Source of the DNA: Taeniopygia guttata
Taxonomy: Eukaryota; Chordata; Aves; Passeriformes; Estrildidae
Reading direction: 5' to 3'
NCBI RefSeq assembly: GCF_048771995.1
Contig: NC_133060.1
Coordinates: 951,501 to 1,015,500, forward strand
DNA length: 64,000 nucleotides
Positions 51,101 through 61,200 of this stretch are shown piece after piece; position 1 is the stretch's first letter; each line of letters opens with the position of its first letter. The translations under genes were made by a program, and so were the position numbers. Under the pieces are notes generated by a model, which was not told where the DNA came from, did not search any database, and saw only the letters and a list, made by a program, of their open reading frames with translations.

Positions 51101-52613
51101 TGACAAAAGCCACCCAAGTGTCCCCAAAAACCAGCTGTGATGTCCCCAGGTGCCACCCGAGGGGACCAGACCTGCTTGAGGTGGTCGACGGTGAGCGGGA
51201 GGTGCTGCAGGGTGAGCAGCAGCTGCTGCAGGAAGGGGACGTTGTTGGCGGCCTTGGAGCCCGTCAGCCACGTGTTGAGCAGCTTGTAGCCCCCGATCCG
51301 GATGAACCTGAGGGGAAAAGTGGGAATTGTGCACAGATCCAGACAGGAAAACATTAATTTTGTCAAAATCCACCTGAAATAAAAAAAAACCCCGTCGAAA
51401 TATGCCTAAATCCAACTGAAATCCAAAAAAAACCCCGTCGAAATCTGCCTAAATAAAAAAAAAATCCTGTCAAAGTCCACCTGAAATTCAATTTTCCATG
51501 GGGTTACTGAGCCAGGATGAACCTGAGGGGAAAAAGTGGGAATTGTGTCCAGATCCAAACAGGAAAACACTAATTCTGTCACAATTCACCTGAAATCCAA
51601 AAAAACCCAGTCGAAATCTGCCTAAATAAAAAAAAATCCTGTCAAAATCCACCTGAAATTCAATTTTCTATGTGGTTTCTAAGGTAGGATGAACCTGAGG
51701 GAAAAAAGTGGGAATTGTGTCCAGATCCAGCTGGGAAAACCTTAATTCTGTCAAAATCCACCTGAAATCCAAAAAAAAATCCTGTCAAAATCCACCTAAA
51801 ATTCAATTTTCCATGTGGTTACTGAGCCAGAATGAAACTGAAGGGAAAAAGTTGGAATTCTGGAAGGATCTGTTCAAGAAGACCTCAAAATCCACCCAAA
51901 CCTACCCAAATTTCCCCAAAATTCCCTCAAAAATCCCTTTTTTCCACGTGCTTAGTAGGTCTGAGGATGAAATCTGAGGGAAAAAAAGTTGGAATTCTCT
52001 AAGGATCTGGCCAGGAAAACCTCGAAACCCACCCAAACCCACTCAAATTTCCCCAAAACCCCCTCAAAAATCCCATTTTTCCACGTGTTTACTAGGTCTG
52101 AGGGTGAAAACTGAGGGAAAAAAAGTTGGAATTCTGCCCTGATCTGGCTGGGGAAACCAGGAATCCACCCAAAATCCCCTCAAAAATGCCATTTTTCCCT
52201 GTGTTTACTAGGTCCGAGCATGAAATCTGAGGGAAAAAAGTTGGAATTCTGGCAGGATCTGGCCAGGAAAACCTTGAACCCACCCAAATTTCCCCAAAAT
52301 CCCCAGAAAAATGCCATTTTTCACGTGCTTACTTGGCCAGGATGTCCTGGGCCCGGGTCTGCAGGAGGATGTTCAGGTAAATGCAGCGACTCACCATCTT
52401 CTGGGAGTCCTTCATGAGGCTAATTAACAGCAATTAATAACAATTAGTGGTCACAAATCCCAAAAAAGGGTGCATAGAGCCAAAAACGGAGGATTTTGGG
52501 TCTGACCTGAATATTTTGGAGATGCCATCCATGGTTTTGACCTCCCCATCCCGGCCCAGGAAACAATCGAGGCCCTTGAGGAGCTCCTTGGGGTCGATGG
52601 GGCCGGAGCCCAT
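36101..52613 (-). CDS. PPP1R10: PPP1R10 (PNUTS), nuclear PP1-targeting subunit
   Basis: Nuclear scaffold that holds PP1 with WDR82/TOX4 and acts in transcription termination. The coding exons are 52507-52613, 52333-52419, 51172-51307, 50712-50763, 50306-50383, 50040-50210, 49452-49551, 48905-49014, 48481-48581, 47878-48022, 46724-46879, 45906-46152, 44137-44212, 43844-44041, 42415-42529, 40957-41043, 39513-39958 and 36101-36210. They total about 840 aa (human 940). [16 protein letters not shown] is identical to human. A TFIIS-N-like region covers about 70-150. The PP1 RVxF-type motif is KSVSW (391-395). A G/R/P-rich region precedes a C-terminal CCCH finger ([20 protein letters not shown]). 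Most of the human HRPHEGPGG repeats are missing. The exon 39513-39958 changes frame near a nine-C run (39769-39778), one base short, most simply a homopolymer sequencing error. The donor at 39511-39512 (GTAAAT) restores [13 protein letters not shown] exactly. Confidence 0.94.
36400..37440 (-). repeat. 140-190 bp tandem units, PPP1R10 intron 17 (part)
   Basis: About six diverged copies of a unit carry CCCCAAAATGGCC..., CAAAATGGCGGC, GGTTTTAAAGGAGATTTTGG and GGGGGTGAACCCCTGACCCC. No gene is visible. Confidence 0.8.
37600..38141 (+). promoter_or_regulatory. Cluster of nine ACTACA..TCCCAG motifs
   Basis: Nine copies of ACTACARYTCCCAG start at 37600, 37639, 37679, 37804, 37853, 37957, 37996, 38082 and 38123, all on the plus strand. 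Several extend to the full ACTACAACTCCCAGCATGC. This is the SBS-type element known to bind ZNF143 and THAP11/HCFC1, normally found once or twice in promoters. The repeats lie in the last intron of PPP1R10. Confidence 0.85.
38165..39265 (-). repeat. GGTCCCTCAGCCCCATTTCGG repeat, PPP1R10 intron 17 (part)
   Basis: A 22-30 bp unit is repeated about 35 times. It keeps a long open frame on both strands, but there is no recognisable protein and the PPP1R10 frame leaves the exon at 39513. Confidence 0.9.
39960..40950. repeat. T/G-rich tract, PPP1R10 intron 16
   Basis: GGGGATTTTTTTGGGATTTT-type sequence contains two related copies of about 190-200 bp (TTTCATGGGGATGTTTTTTAATTCTTGG at 40218 and 40394). 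Confidence 0.8.
41290..42410 (-). repeat. CCCAAGGTGTCCCC minisatellite with higher-order unit, PPP1R10 intron 15
   Basis: 12-bp GTCCCCAAGGTG units are interrupted about seven times by a block beginning CAGAGCTCTCTGCTATCCCT and ending GGACAGTGTCCCC. The higher-order period is about 115-250 bp. Confidence 0.92.
42540..43570 (+). repeat. Purine tract of about 1 kb, PPP1R10 intron 14
   Basis: GGGAGAAAAAATGAGAAAAAAGG repeats make a plus strand that is almost wholly A/G. In the minus-strand transcript it is a 1-kb pyrimidine tract ahead of the exon 42415-42529 acceptor. The homopurine mirror-like structure could form triplex DNA. Confidence 0.85.
44630..45780 (-). repeat. AAATGGCGCCCAAAGCCCTC repeat, PPP1R10 intron 12
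   Basis: About nine close copies of a 52-bp unit (CACAAAATAACCCCTGAAGT plus CCCACAAAATGGCGCCCAAAG) run from 45330 to 45760. More diverged CCCAAAATG-type relatives extend back to 44590. No gene is visible. Confidence 0.92.
46200..46640. repeat. Diverged AAAATGGCACCCAAAGTGTC repeats, PPP1R10 intron 11
   Basis: These are loose 20-30 bp units of the same AAAATGG..CAAAGTG family as in intron 12. I see nothing else. Confidence 0.7.
47060..47870 (-). repeat. CCCAAACTGTCCCCAAACCC array, PPP1R10 intron 10
   Basis: About 178-bp higher-order units are built from short CCCAAACTGTCCCC blocks. Copies beginning near 47400 and 47578 are almost identical. Confidence 0.9.
48040..48480. repeat. Diverged CCCAAAATGGCTCCCAAAG repeats, PPP1R10 intron 9
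   Basis: Short AAAATGGCxxCAAAGTG-type units. The same family, with CAAAATGGCACCAGAAATGG, fills intron 8 (48582-48904). Looser CCCCAAAACC repeats fill introns 7 and 6 (49015-49451, 49552-50039). No genes are visible. Confidence 0.7.
50800..51130. repeat. CCACCTGAGTGTCCCCAAGTG repeat, PPP1R10 intron 3
   Basis: A 17-20 bp unit lies inside two larger copies about 130 bp apart (each with GGAGGGCCTTAAATGACACA-like text at 50891 and 51043). Confidence 0.85.
51300..52330 (-). repeat. Tandem units carrying the PPP1R10 exon 3 acceptor edge
   Basis: About seven units of 110-210 bp fill intron 2. Each contains the exon start seen at the genuine acceptor (plus strand GATGAACCTGAGGGGAAAA at 51301), with copies near 51517, 51688, 51830, 51967, 52101 and 52217. 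They are increasingly diverged with distance from the genuine site. Some also resemble the exon 2 donor text (TTACTxGGCCAGGATG). Confidence 0.85.
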
Positions 52614-52629
52614 GGCAGGAACAGCCTGG

Positions 52630-53780
52630 AAAAAGGGGGAAAATGGGAAAAAATGAGATAAAAAGAGAAAAAAGGAGATATAATGGGAAAAAAACAGGGA
52701 AGAAAGGGGAAAAAATGGGAAAAAACAGGGGAAAAAGGGCAAAGAATGGGAAAAAACGGGGAAAAAGGGGGGAAAGAATGGGAAAAAACGGGAAAAAAGA
52801 GAAAGAATGGGAAAAAAACAGGAAAAAGAGGGAAAGAATGGAAAAAAAAACAGGAAAAAAGAGGAAAGAATGGGAAAAAACAGGAAAAATGGGAAAGGAA
52901 GAAAAAACCAGGAAATTTGGAAATAATGGGAAAAACAGGAAAAAAAGGGGGAAAGGATGGAAAAAAACAGTAAAAAAACAAGAAATAATGGGAAAAAGGG
53001 GGGGAAAGGGTTAGGAGTGGGGGAGAGGTGGGAAAATCACAGTATGTAAAACTTCTGGGGGTGAAATGAGAGGTGAGAGAAAAACTGGCAATAAAATAGG
53101 GAAATTTGCTCTAAAAAGGAGGAAATGGACCTCAAAAAGGTAAGGAATAACCCCAAATGTGGGGAACTTGATCCTGAAAATGAGGAATTTAGACTAAAAG
53201 ATGAGAAGCAAGCCTAAAAAAGGAAATTGAAGCTAAAGAAGTGGAAAACAACCCCAGAAAGTTCATGAAATCAACCTCAAAAAGAAGGAAATGAAATGTA
53301 AAATGGAAGGTAGGAAATGGATCTCAAAATGAGGGAAATTAACTCCAAATGCTGGAGAAACACATCAAAATACTGGAAACAACCCTGAAAATGTGGGAAT
53401 CAACCCCAAAAAGCTGGAAAACACTACTAAAAATGGGAAAACACCACTAAAAAATGGGAAATCAACCTCAAAGTGCTGGAAATTGCCCCCAAGGTAGAAA
53501 AGAGTTTTAAAAAGCAGGAAATTGGCCCCAAAAAGCAGGAAAAGCACCCCAAAAAGCTGGAAATCGAGCCTAACATGATGGAAAACCACAATAAAAGTGA
53601 GAAGTTCAACCCCAAATTGGGAAATAACTGCAAAAGCTCCAAAACCAACCTCAAAAAGCTGGAAAATGACCAAAAAAAGCTGGAAAATGACCCCAAAAAG
53701 GATCCCAGAGACCCCCCAAGAGTCACAGCCCCCCCCTCCCCCTCTCATGTCATTCCAATGAGCTCATTTATTGATTAATA
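52630..53780 (+). repeat. Purine-rich sequence, PPP1R10 intron 1 (3' part)
   Basis: GGGAAAAAACAGGAAAAAGAGG repeats run to 53000. Looser GGAAATGACCCCAAAAAG repeats then run to 53710. No exon was recognised. Confidence 0.75.
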
Positions 53781-54540
53781 AAGAAATTAATTAAAAATTA
53801 ACACTGGGGATGATGATTTAGGGTCACAGCATGGGGAGGACACAAACCCTGAGTTTCCCCCCCATCACATTTTTAATTTAAAAGTGAATTAAACTCATTT
53901 ACAAAAAAAAAAACAGACAAAAATCTGTCATTCTCACCATTTTCCCTCCTAATTTCATTAATTTTTTGTTAATTAACAAGCAGAACGAGGGTCCAGGGGG
54001 GGCATTTCAATCACAACCCTCCCCCAAAGTTAATTAACCAGGGGTTAATTAACAAGCTGCCATTTGAGGAGGGGCCATATTTGGGGGTGCCACACACCCC
54101 CAGTCTCAGGCCATAATTAAACCCTCTGACTAATGAACCAGCCGTTAATTAACACCTTGTTAATGAAGGCCAACCCCCCCCCCCCTTAATGACCCGACGC
54201 TCATTGACCCCAATCCGGGCCCCCCTCCCCCTTCCTGGGGGGATTTCAGGCTCTGACATCATTAATCACCACTAATTAAAGCTTAATTATGACCCAGTTT
54301 CCTTAATGAGGGCAGGCAGAGGAGCTGGGGAGGTTTTTTGGGGTTAAAACCTCACAAAAATCTCCATTTTTGGGGTGAAAAAACCTCAATTTTCAGGGTG
54401 GGGCAGCACCCAGAGCTGGGGGTCATTAAGTCCCCCCCCCCCAGTGTTAAATAATTATTCAGCCCCCAATTATGAGATTAATTAGGGGGGGTCAGCAATG
54501 CCACCCCTCTGCAAAGACACAAGAGAAAGTTAAACCAGCA
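53780..54540. other. AT-rich island with many TTAATTAA/TAATTA sites
   Basis: This stretch stands out from the GC-rich surroundings and from the repeats. It is not tandemly repeated but is dense in TAATTA, TTAATTAA and AATAAT cores. It lies in intron 1 of PPP1R10 and no coding potential was seen. From 54540 to 55310 the intron is ordinary unique sequence ending in an A-rich run (55256-55300). Confidence 0.5.
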
Positions 54541-55316
54541 CAACCCCCCCAAAAAATGAAATGGGAAACCCCAAAATTGGGAACTTTAACCCCAAATTCT
54601 CACTGTGACCTTTGACCTCCCAACCAAAATGAGCGGGGGGGACCCAAAGCCCCCCTGGAGGGGGGTCCCAGCAGTGGGGGAGGGGCAAAACCCCCTCCCC
54701 CAAAAGATTTTTGGGGTCCCACGCTGGCAAAGCCCCACCTGCCCCCCCTTAAAGGAGCTGGGGGCCCCAAAATCCCCCCAAAAAGGGAAAAAAATCCCCC
54801 AAAAAGGGGAAAAATCCCATTTTTGAAGGAGAGGACAATTCCCAGCTCGTTAAATTGAGGGGTGGGTCAAGGTCTGACCCTCCCCTCCCCGAAATTCGGA
54901 TTTTACAGCATTTTTGACTCATTTTACCCCCAAAAAATGGAGTTTTTTATGGGGGGGAAATTTAGGGAGAGGCTGCCCGTGCCCCCCCCCAATAGGAAAT
55001 GCTACCACTGGGGAGAAAAGGCAGAATTTGGGGGGAATTAAAGCCAAATAAATGGATTTATCAAAAATCTGAATTCTCCAAAGAGATCTCTGTGGTTTTT
55101 TACCCATACCTGTGAAATTTTGGGGGTAAAAAAAGGAGGAAAAGCCCAACTCCCGACTGCCGCATGCACCAGGAGAGGGTAAAGGGGGGGGGAAAAAGGG
55201 AATTTTGGATGTTTAAAAACCCTGGATCCAAAGGCCGTGAAATGGAATTAAGCCCAAAAAAAAAAAAAAAAAAAAAAACAAAAAACAAAAAAAAAAAAAG
55301 GATTTTTTTTGCTTAC

Positions 55317-55362
55317 CCGGCTGTGGCTGTTCCCTCCCTTTGCTGAAGTAAAGCTTCCTAAG
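55317..55362 (-). other. Candidate non-coding leader exon of PPP1R10
   Basis: On the minus strand a CCCGTTTTTGCAG acceptor, a 46-nt segment rich in AGGGAGGGAACAGCC text, and a GTAAGC donor occur in order. Both sites are near consensus and there is no ATG in the segment. It would splice from the 57963 donor to the acceptor before the ATG exon (52626-52627). The rest of this intron (55370-57950) shows only T- and A-rich low-complexity sequence. Confidence 0.45.
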
Positions 55363-57962
55363 CTGCAAAAACGGGGCAAAACCATTGAAAATCGGGGAAA
55401 AAAATGGAGTTTTGGGGGTGTTTTCCCTCCCAAAATTCCTATTTTTTTTTTTGTTTTTGCTTTTCTTTTTTTGGCTGGTTTTGGTGTGTGTGAGGGAAGG
55501 GGGGTGAAGCCCAGTGGTAGCATTTCCCTGTCACGATAAATTCAAAGTTACCAAAAGCTCCAGGACATTCCCAAATTCCCCAAAACCCCCCCAAAATAAA
55601 CCCACAAAAAAAGAAAAAAAAAAAAGGGGGGGAAAGGGAACAGAGCAAACAAAAAAAAAAATTCTGTGGAAAAAGGGGGGGAAAAAGAGCATTTTGTGGG
55701 TCCTGGGGGTGGAAGGGGGGGGGTTAAAAAAGGGATTTTGGGGAAAAAAAGGGATTTGGAGGGGTAAAAAATGGAATTTTAAGGGGGGGCCCCACAGTGG
55801 GAGGGGCATCAACGGCAAGGCCTCGGCGCCATTTTAGAGCTGGGAAAAAAACAACCAAATTCGGGGGTTTTAAAGGAGATTTTAGGGAATTTTGAGGAAT
55901 TTTTGGGGTTTTAAAAGCGGGGGGGGGACACACAGACACAAGCGACAAAGAGAAACGCGTTAAACCCCCTTTTCCCCCACCAATTAAATGTTAAAATTCC
56001 CCCCAAAATTAGGATTTAACCCCGCCAAAATGAAGGAATTTAAAGAGGGGGGGTTAGGAAATCATCGGGGGGGTTGGAGCTGTAACAAAAACCCCAAAGC
56101 CGCGAAGGAATGAGGGGAAAAATTCCGAATTCGGGCAAAACAAAGAGCGGGCGCCATTTTGGGGCTGCCCAGGGAGAGGCTCTGAGGGGAGGGGGGGGGG
56201 AAACGCTTTAAAGTGAATTTCTGAGGGGAAAAAATCCGAATTTGGGAAAAGCTCGGCCTGCCTAGCAACCTTTATTGCTAGATCGTCACCCCCCAAACCC
56301 CGATTTCAGCCGAACCCCAAAAACCTCAATTTTTTTTACCCCTTCCCCCTCCCCACCCCGCGTTTCTCAGCGCAAAAAACAATCCTAAAATGGCACCTAA
56401 AAAATAAAAATAGGAAATAAATCAGCTTTTTTTTTTTGTTCCCTTTGGAAATTTCCAATCTCCCCCCTCCGCGCGTTTTTTTTCCTCCCTTTCCCCCCCC
56501 TCCAACCCTTTTTGATTTTTTTTTCTATATTTTTTGCAATCTTTATGTACAGATTGCTCGCCGGGAATGCCCCGAAAATTCCCCAAATTCCGTCTCCCCC
56601 ACCGCGCGATTTTTTTCGGGTTTTTTTGCTTTTTTGGGGCCATTTTCCAGCTTTTTTAAGGAGGTTTTTTGGGGCTTTTTTTTTTGCGGGATTTTTTTGT
56701 TTTTTAAACCGTGGGAGCTGCTCGTGGACCCCTCCTCCTCCGAAACCGCTTTTTTCTCCCGAAATCCCCCCAAAATTTCCATTTTCACCACCTTTTGGCA
56801 CAGCCCACGTCCTCCTCAAGCACACGGGGGGCTCTTCCTCCCGCTAGTTTTGCTCTTTGTGACAAATAAATAACTTTTTAAAGGGTTTTTTTCTTGTATT
56901 TTTAAAGGGTGGGGGGGAGCCTGCTGAAAATTCAACACTTACTATCCAATTTTTTTTCTCAGCCGACAGCGCTTCAAGGTTTGGATTTTGGCATTTGGAG
57001 GTGGTGTTAAAGCCAAAAAATTCGTTTGATTTTAATCATGGCTTTTAAAAAAACGCAGCAACTTTTTTTTTGCAGCTTGACGGGTATTTTGGTATTTTTA
57101 AAAGGTTTTTTTTTTGTTTTCCTTGGGTTTTGTTTGTTTTTTAAAGCCCTAAAGGAGTGGATCGAGCTAAACCGGTCGAGCTAGAAACCAAAAAAAAAAA
57201 AATTAGTATTAAAAAAAAAAAGTTGCTTGGGTTTTTTTTTTTTGCTCGAAAAAAAAAAGTGGGTTTTGCCTTTGTTTTTTTGTTTTTTGGGGGGGAAAGA
57301 AGAGGGAAATATGTTTTTTAAAGTGGCAGTTTCCTTCGGGTTTGGAACGGCTTCCAAGGACGGTCCAAAGGACGGAGAGGCTGCGGCGGCTCTTCACGGC
57401 AAAGGGGGACAGAAAACCTGCTTTTTTCCTTCCCCTCTTTGGTGGATATATATTTTTTTGTTGTTTTGTTGGCGTTTTGTATTGTATTTTGTATTGTTTG
57501 TATTGGTTTTTCTCTCGTGGCAAAGGCGACGGCGTCTCTCAAGACCAACCAAACCTGGAGCGGGGAAAGGAGAAATAAAAGGGGAGGGGGAGGGGGAAGG
57601 TGGGGGATGGGCATAACGACAAAAAAAGGGGAAAAATTGAAAAAAAAAAAAAAGAAATTAGAAGCGAAGAAGAAAAGACACGAAACGATTAGAAGCTGTT
57701 ATCCCCGGGGAGAATTTAGAGCTTTAAAGGGGGAAAAAGGGGAAAAAAATAACGAGGAAACGCCCTTGGAAGGGGGGGGAGCTCAGCCCTGAGGGCGGCG
57801 GCGGCTTCGGAGGGGCTTCGGGACGGGGCAAGCCGCGTTTTTCCCCCAACAAACGAAGCTTGGCGTTACAAGAGCCCCCCTAAAGCCAAAAAAAACGGGG
57901 AAAACCCCCCCGCGCCCCTTCCCCGCCCGCAAAGCCCCGGCCCAGCGCAGATCATTACTCAC

Positions 57963-58013
57963 CTCCACCAGCCCTCAGAATGGCGGCCGCACCGCCGGGC
58001 GCGGCCTTTTATA
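57963..58013 (-). promoter_or_regulatory. PPP1R10 TATA box and first non-coding exon
   Basis: TATAAAAG on the minus strand at 58013-58006 is a canonical TATA box. A start about 30 bp downstream (57976-57984) gives a short leader ending at a strong GTGAGT donor (57957-57962). That leader would join the 12-nt leader upstream of the ATG in the exon 52507-52625. Confidence 0.65.
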
Positions 58014-58284
58014 CCGAGCCACGCCCCCGCCGCGCCGCGCCACGCCTCCCGCCCGCTGAGCCGCCCCACGGCGCCTGCGCGGGGCTCGCTGCGCGCACGC
58101 GCAAAGCCGCGCGCTATGGCCGCGGGCCGTGTGGCGCAGTTTTAATTCGGGGCAGGGTGGGCGGGAGCGGCGCTGCGCATGCGCGGCCGCCCTCAGGCCA
58201 AGGGGTGGGGCGGCCAACATGGCGGCGCCCCGCCCCGCCGTGAGGGAGAGGCGCGGGGCGGGGCGGGGCGGCGCGGGAGGAAAG
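58014..58284. promoter_or_regulatory. Bidirectional PPP1R10/MRPS18B CpG promoter
   Basis: This GC-rich, CpG-dense gap holds an NRF1 palindrome TGCGCATGCGC (58174-58184), a second NRF1-like GCGCACGCGC (58092-58101), GC boxes, and YY1-type AAGATGGCGGC across the MRPS18B start plus AACATGGCGGC at 58216. NRF1 and YY1 sites suit a mitochondrial ribosomal gene. Confidence 0.7.
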
Positions 58285-61200
58285 ATGGCGGCGGCCTGGG
58301 CGGCGGCGGCGGCGCTGCTGAGGGCGGCGGGCGGCGCCGGGAGGGCGCGGTGGGCTCAGGTGGGGCGGGGAGCGGCGGGAGGGGACGCGGGGGGGTGCGG
58401 GAAGGAAAAAGAAAAGCGGGAAGGGGGACGGGGGGGGGGAAGGGCAGCGCGCGCCACGTGCGGCGGGCGGGGCCAGTGACGTCACGGTGCGGCGGAGGGG
58501 GTTGGCTTCTGTGAGGGAGAGAGGGCGTGGTTTTCCCGTGAGGTGTTACGTCATCGCTGTGACGTCACGTCGTGCTGTTGCCCGTCTGTGTGACGTCATA
58601 GCGATCCTTCCCAGCCCCCCTCACCCTTATGAGGGGTGGGTGGGGGGGAGCGCCAGGTGTGACGTCACCGCCCTGGCTGCAGCTGTGATGTCATCGCAGA
58701 CTGCATCTGTGATGTCATCGCGGACCATGGCTGTGACGTCATAGCCCTGCCCGTGGCTGTGGCATCACTGTTGTAACCGCGGCTGTGATGTCATCACTGC
58801 CTGCGGCTGTGACGTCACCGCCCTGACCGCAGTTATGACATCATCACTGCCCGTGGCTGTGACATCACCGCCCTGGCTGCAGTTATGATGTCATCACTGT
58901 CTGCGGCTGTGACATCACTGCCCTGGCTGCAGTTATGATGTCATCACTGCCCCCAGTGTGACATCACCACCCTGACCGCAGTAATGACGTCATCACTGCC
59001 CACGGCTGTGACATCACTGCCCTGACCGCAGTTATGTCATCATCACTGTTTTCGGCTGTGACGTCACCGCCCTGGCCGCAGTTATGACGTCATCACTGTC
59101 TGCGGCTGTGACATCACCGCCCTGGCCGCAGTTATGACGTCATCACTGCCTGTGGCTGTGACGTCACCGCCCTGGCTGCAGTTATGACATCATCACTGCC
59201 CACGGCTGTGACGTCACCGCCCTGGCTGCAGTTATGATGTCATCACCGCCCTGACCGCAGTTATGATGTCATCACTGCCCCCAGTGTGACATCACCGCCC
59301 TGACCGCAGTTATGACATCATCACTGCCCATGGCTGTGACATCACCGCCCTGGCCGCAGTTATGACGTCATCACTGCCCGCGGCTGTGACGTCACCGCCC
59401 TGACCACAGTGATGACGTCATCACCCCTCCCCAGGCCCTCCCCCGCCTCTGCAGCACCCGGGGCCCCCCCGAGCCCCCCCCGGCCGCGCCCTCCCCGTAC
59501 CTGGAGCGGCCCTGGGCGTACCTGGAGAGCGAAGGTGTGTGGGGGGAGGGGAGGGGAGGGGGCCCTGGGGGTTGGGGGTCCCCAAAACCCCGGGAATTCA
59601 CCCCAAACTGCCCCTCAGAGTACCGGGCGGCCTACGGGGACAGCCCGGTGTGGCACGGCTACCGGCGCAACCACAAGGGCTCCGTGCCGCCCCAGCGCGC
59701 CCGCAAGGCCTGCCTGGTGAGGGACTGGGGGCACTGGGGGGACTGGGGGGGACTGGGAGGGAATTGGGGGGGACTGGGAGGGAATTGGGGGGGACTGGGA
59801 GGGACTGGGAGGGAATTGGGGGGCACTGGGAGGGACTGGGAGGGAATTGGGGGGCACTGGGAGGGACTGGGGGGGACTGGGAGGGACTGGGAGGGAATTG
59901 GGGGGCACTGGGAGGGACTGGGTGGCACTGGGGGGGTGCTGGGGGGCACTGGGAGGGACTGGGAGGGTGATGGGGGGCACTGGGAGGGTGCTGGGAGGGA
60001 CTGGGAGCACTGGGAGGGAATTGGGGGGCACTGGGAGGGACTGGGAGGGTGCTGGGAGGGACTGGGGGGGCACTGGGGGGGACTGGGGGGGACTGGGAGG
60101 GACTGGGAGGGAATTGGGGGGCACTGGGAGGGACTGGGAGGGAATTGGGGGGCACTGGGAGGGACTGGGAGGGAATTGGGGGGCACTGGGAGGGACTGGG
60201 AGGGAATTGGGGGGCACTGGGAGGGACTGGGGGCACTGGGAGGGACTGGGAGGGAATTGGGGGGGACTGGGAGGGTGATGGGAGGGACTGGGTGGCACTG
60301 GGAGGGTGCTGGGGGGGACTGGGAGGGACTGGGAGGGAATTGGGGGGCACTGGGAGGGTGCTGGGAGGGACTGGGATGTTTTGGGGGTTACTGGGACTGA
60401 CTGGGGGGTTACTGGGATACTTGGGGGGTTACTGGGATATTTGGGGGGTTACTGGGATTTTTGGGGGGTCACTGGGACTGACTGGTTCTGACTGGTTTGT
60501 CACCCCCCAGCGCCGGGGCAGGCCCGTGGGGAACCCCTGTCCCCTGTGCCGGGACCGGAACCTGCTCGTGGATTTTCGGGTGAATTTACTCTCTTTTTTT
60601 ACCAAATTCATCTCTTTTTTTACCATTTCGCTCCTTTTTTTACCCAATTTCACCTCCTTCTCACCCCGTTTCCCTCCCTCCAGAACGTGAAGCTGCTGGA
60701 CCAGTTCATCTGCCCCCATTCCGGGGTCATCTTCCACCCCATCCACACAGGTGAGGGCACACCTGAGGGTGACCTTCGTGTCCTTGAGGTCACCTTCATG
60801 TCCTTGGGGTCACCTCTGTGTCCTTGGGGTCACCCTCATGTCCTTGGGGTCACCTCTGTGTCCTTGGGGTCACCCTCATGACCTTGGGGTCATTTTCACA
60901 TCCTTGGGGTCACCTTCATGTCCTTGGGGTCACCTCTGTGACCTTGGGGTCACCTTCACATCCTCGGGGTCACTTCTGTGTCCTTGGGGTCACCTTCATG
61001 ACCTTGGGGTCACCCTCATGACCTTGGGGTCACCTTCACCAAGGACACAGAGGTGACCCCAAGGACATGAAGGTGACCCCAAGGACATAGAGGTGACCCC
61101 AAGGTCATGAAGGTGACCCCAAGGACACAGGTGACCCCGAGGACACAGAGGTGACCCCAGGGACATGAAGGTGACCCCAAGGTCATGAAGGTGACCCCAA

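Noticed and set aside
55256-55300. A-rich run as the tail of a retroposed element
   Set aside because: No target-site duplication, SINE/LINE body or gene copy was seen beside it; treated as a simple A tract.
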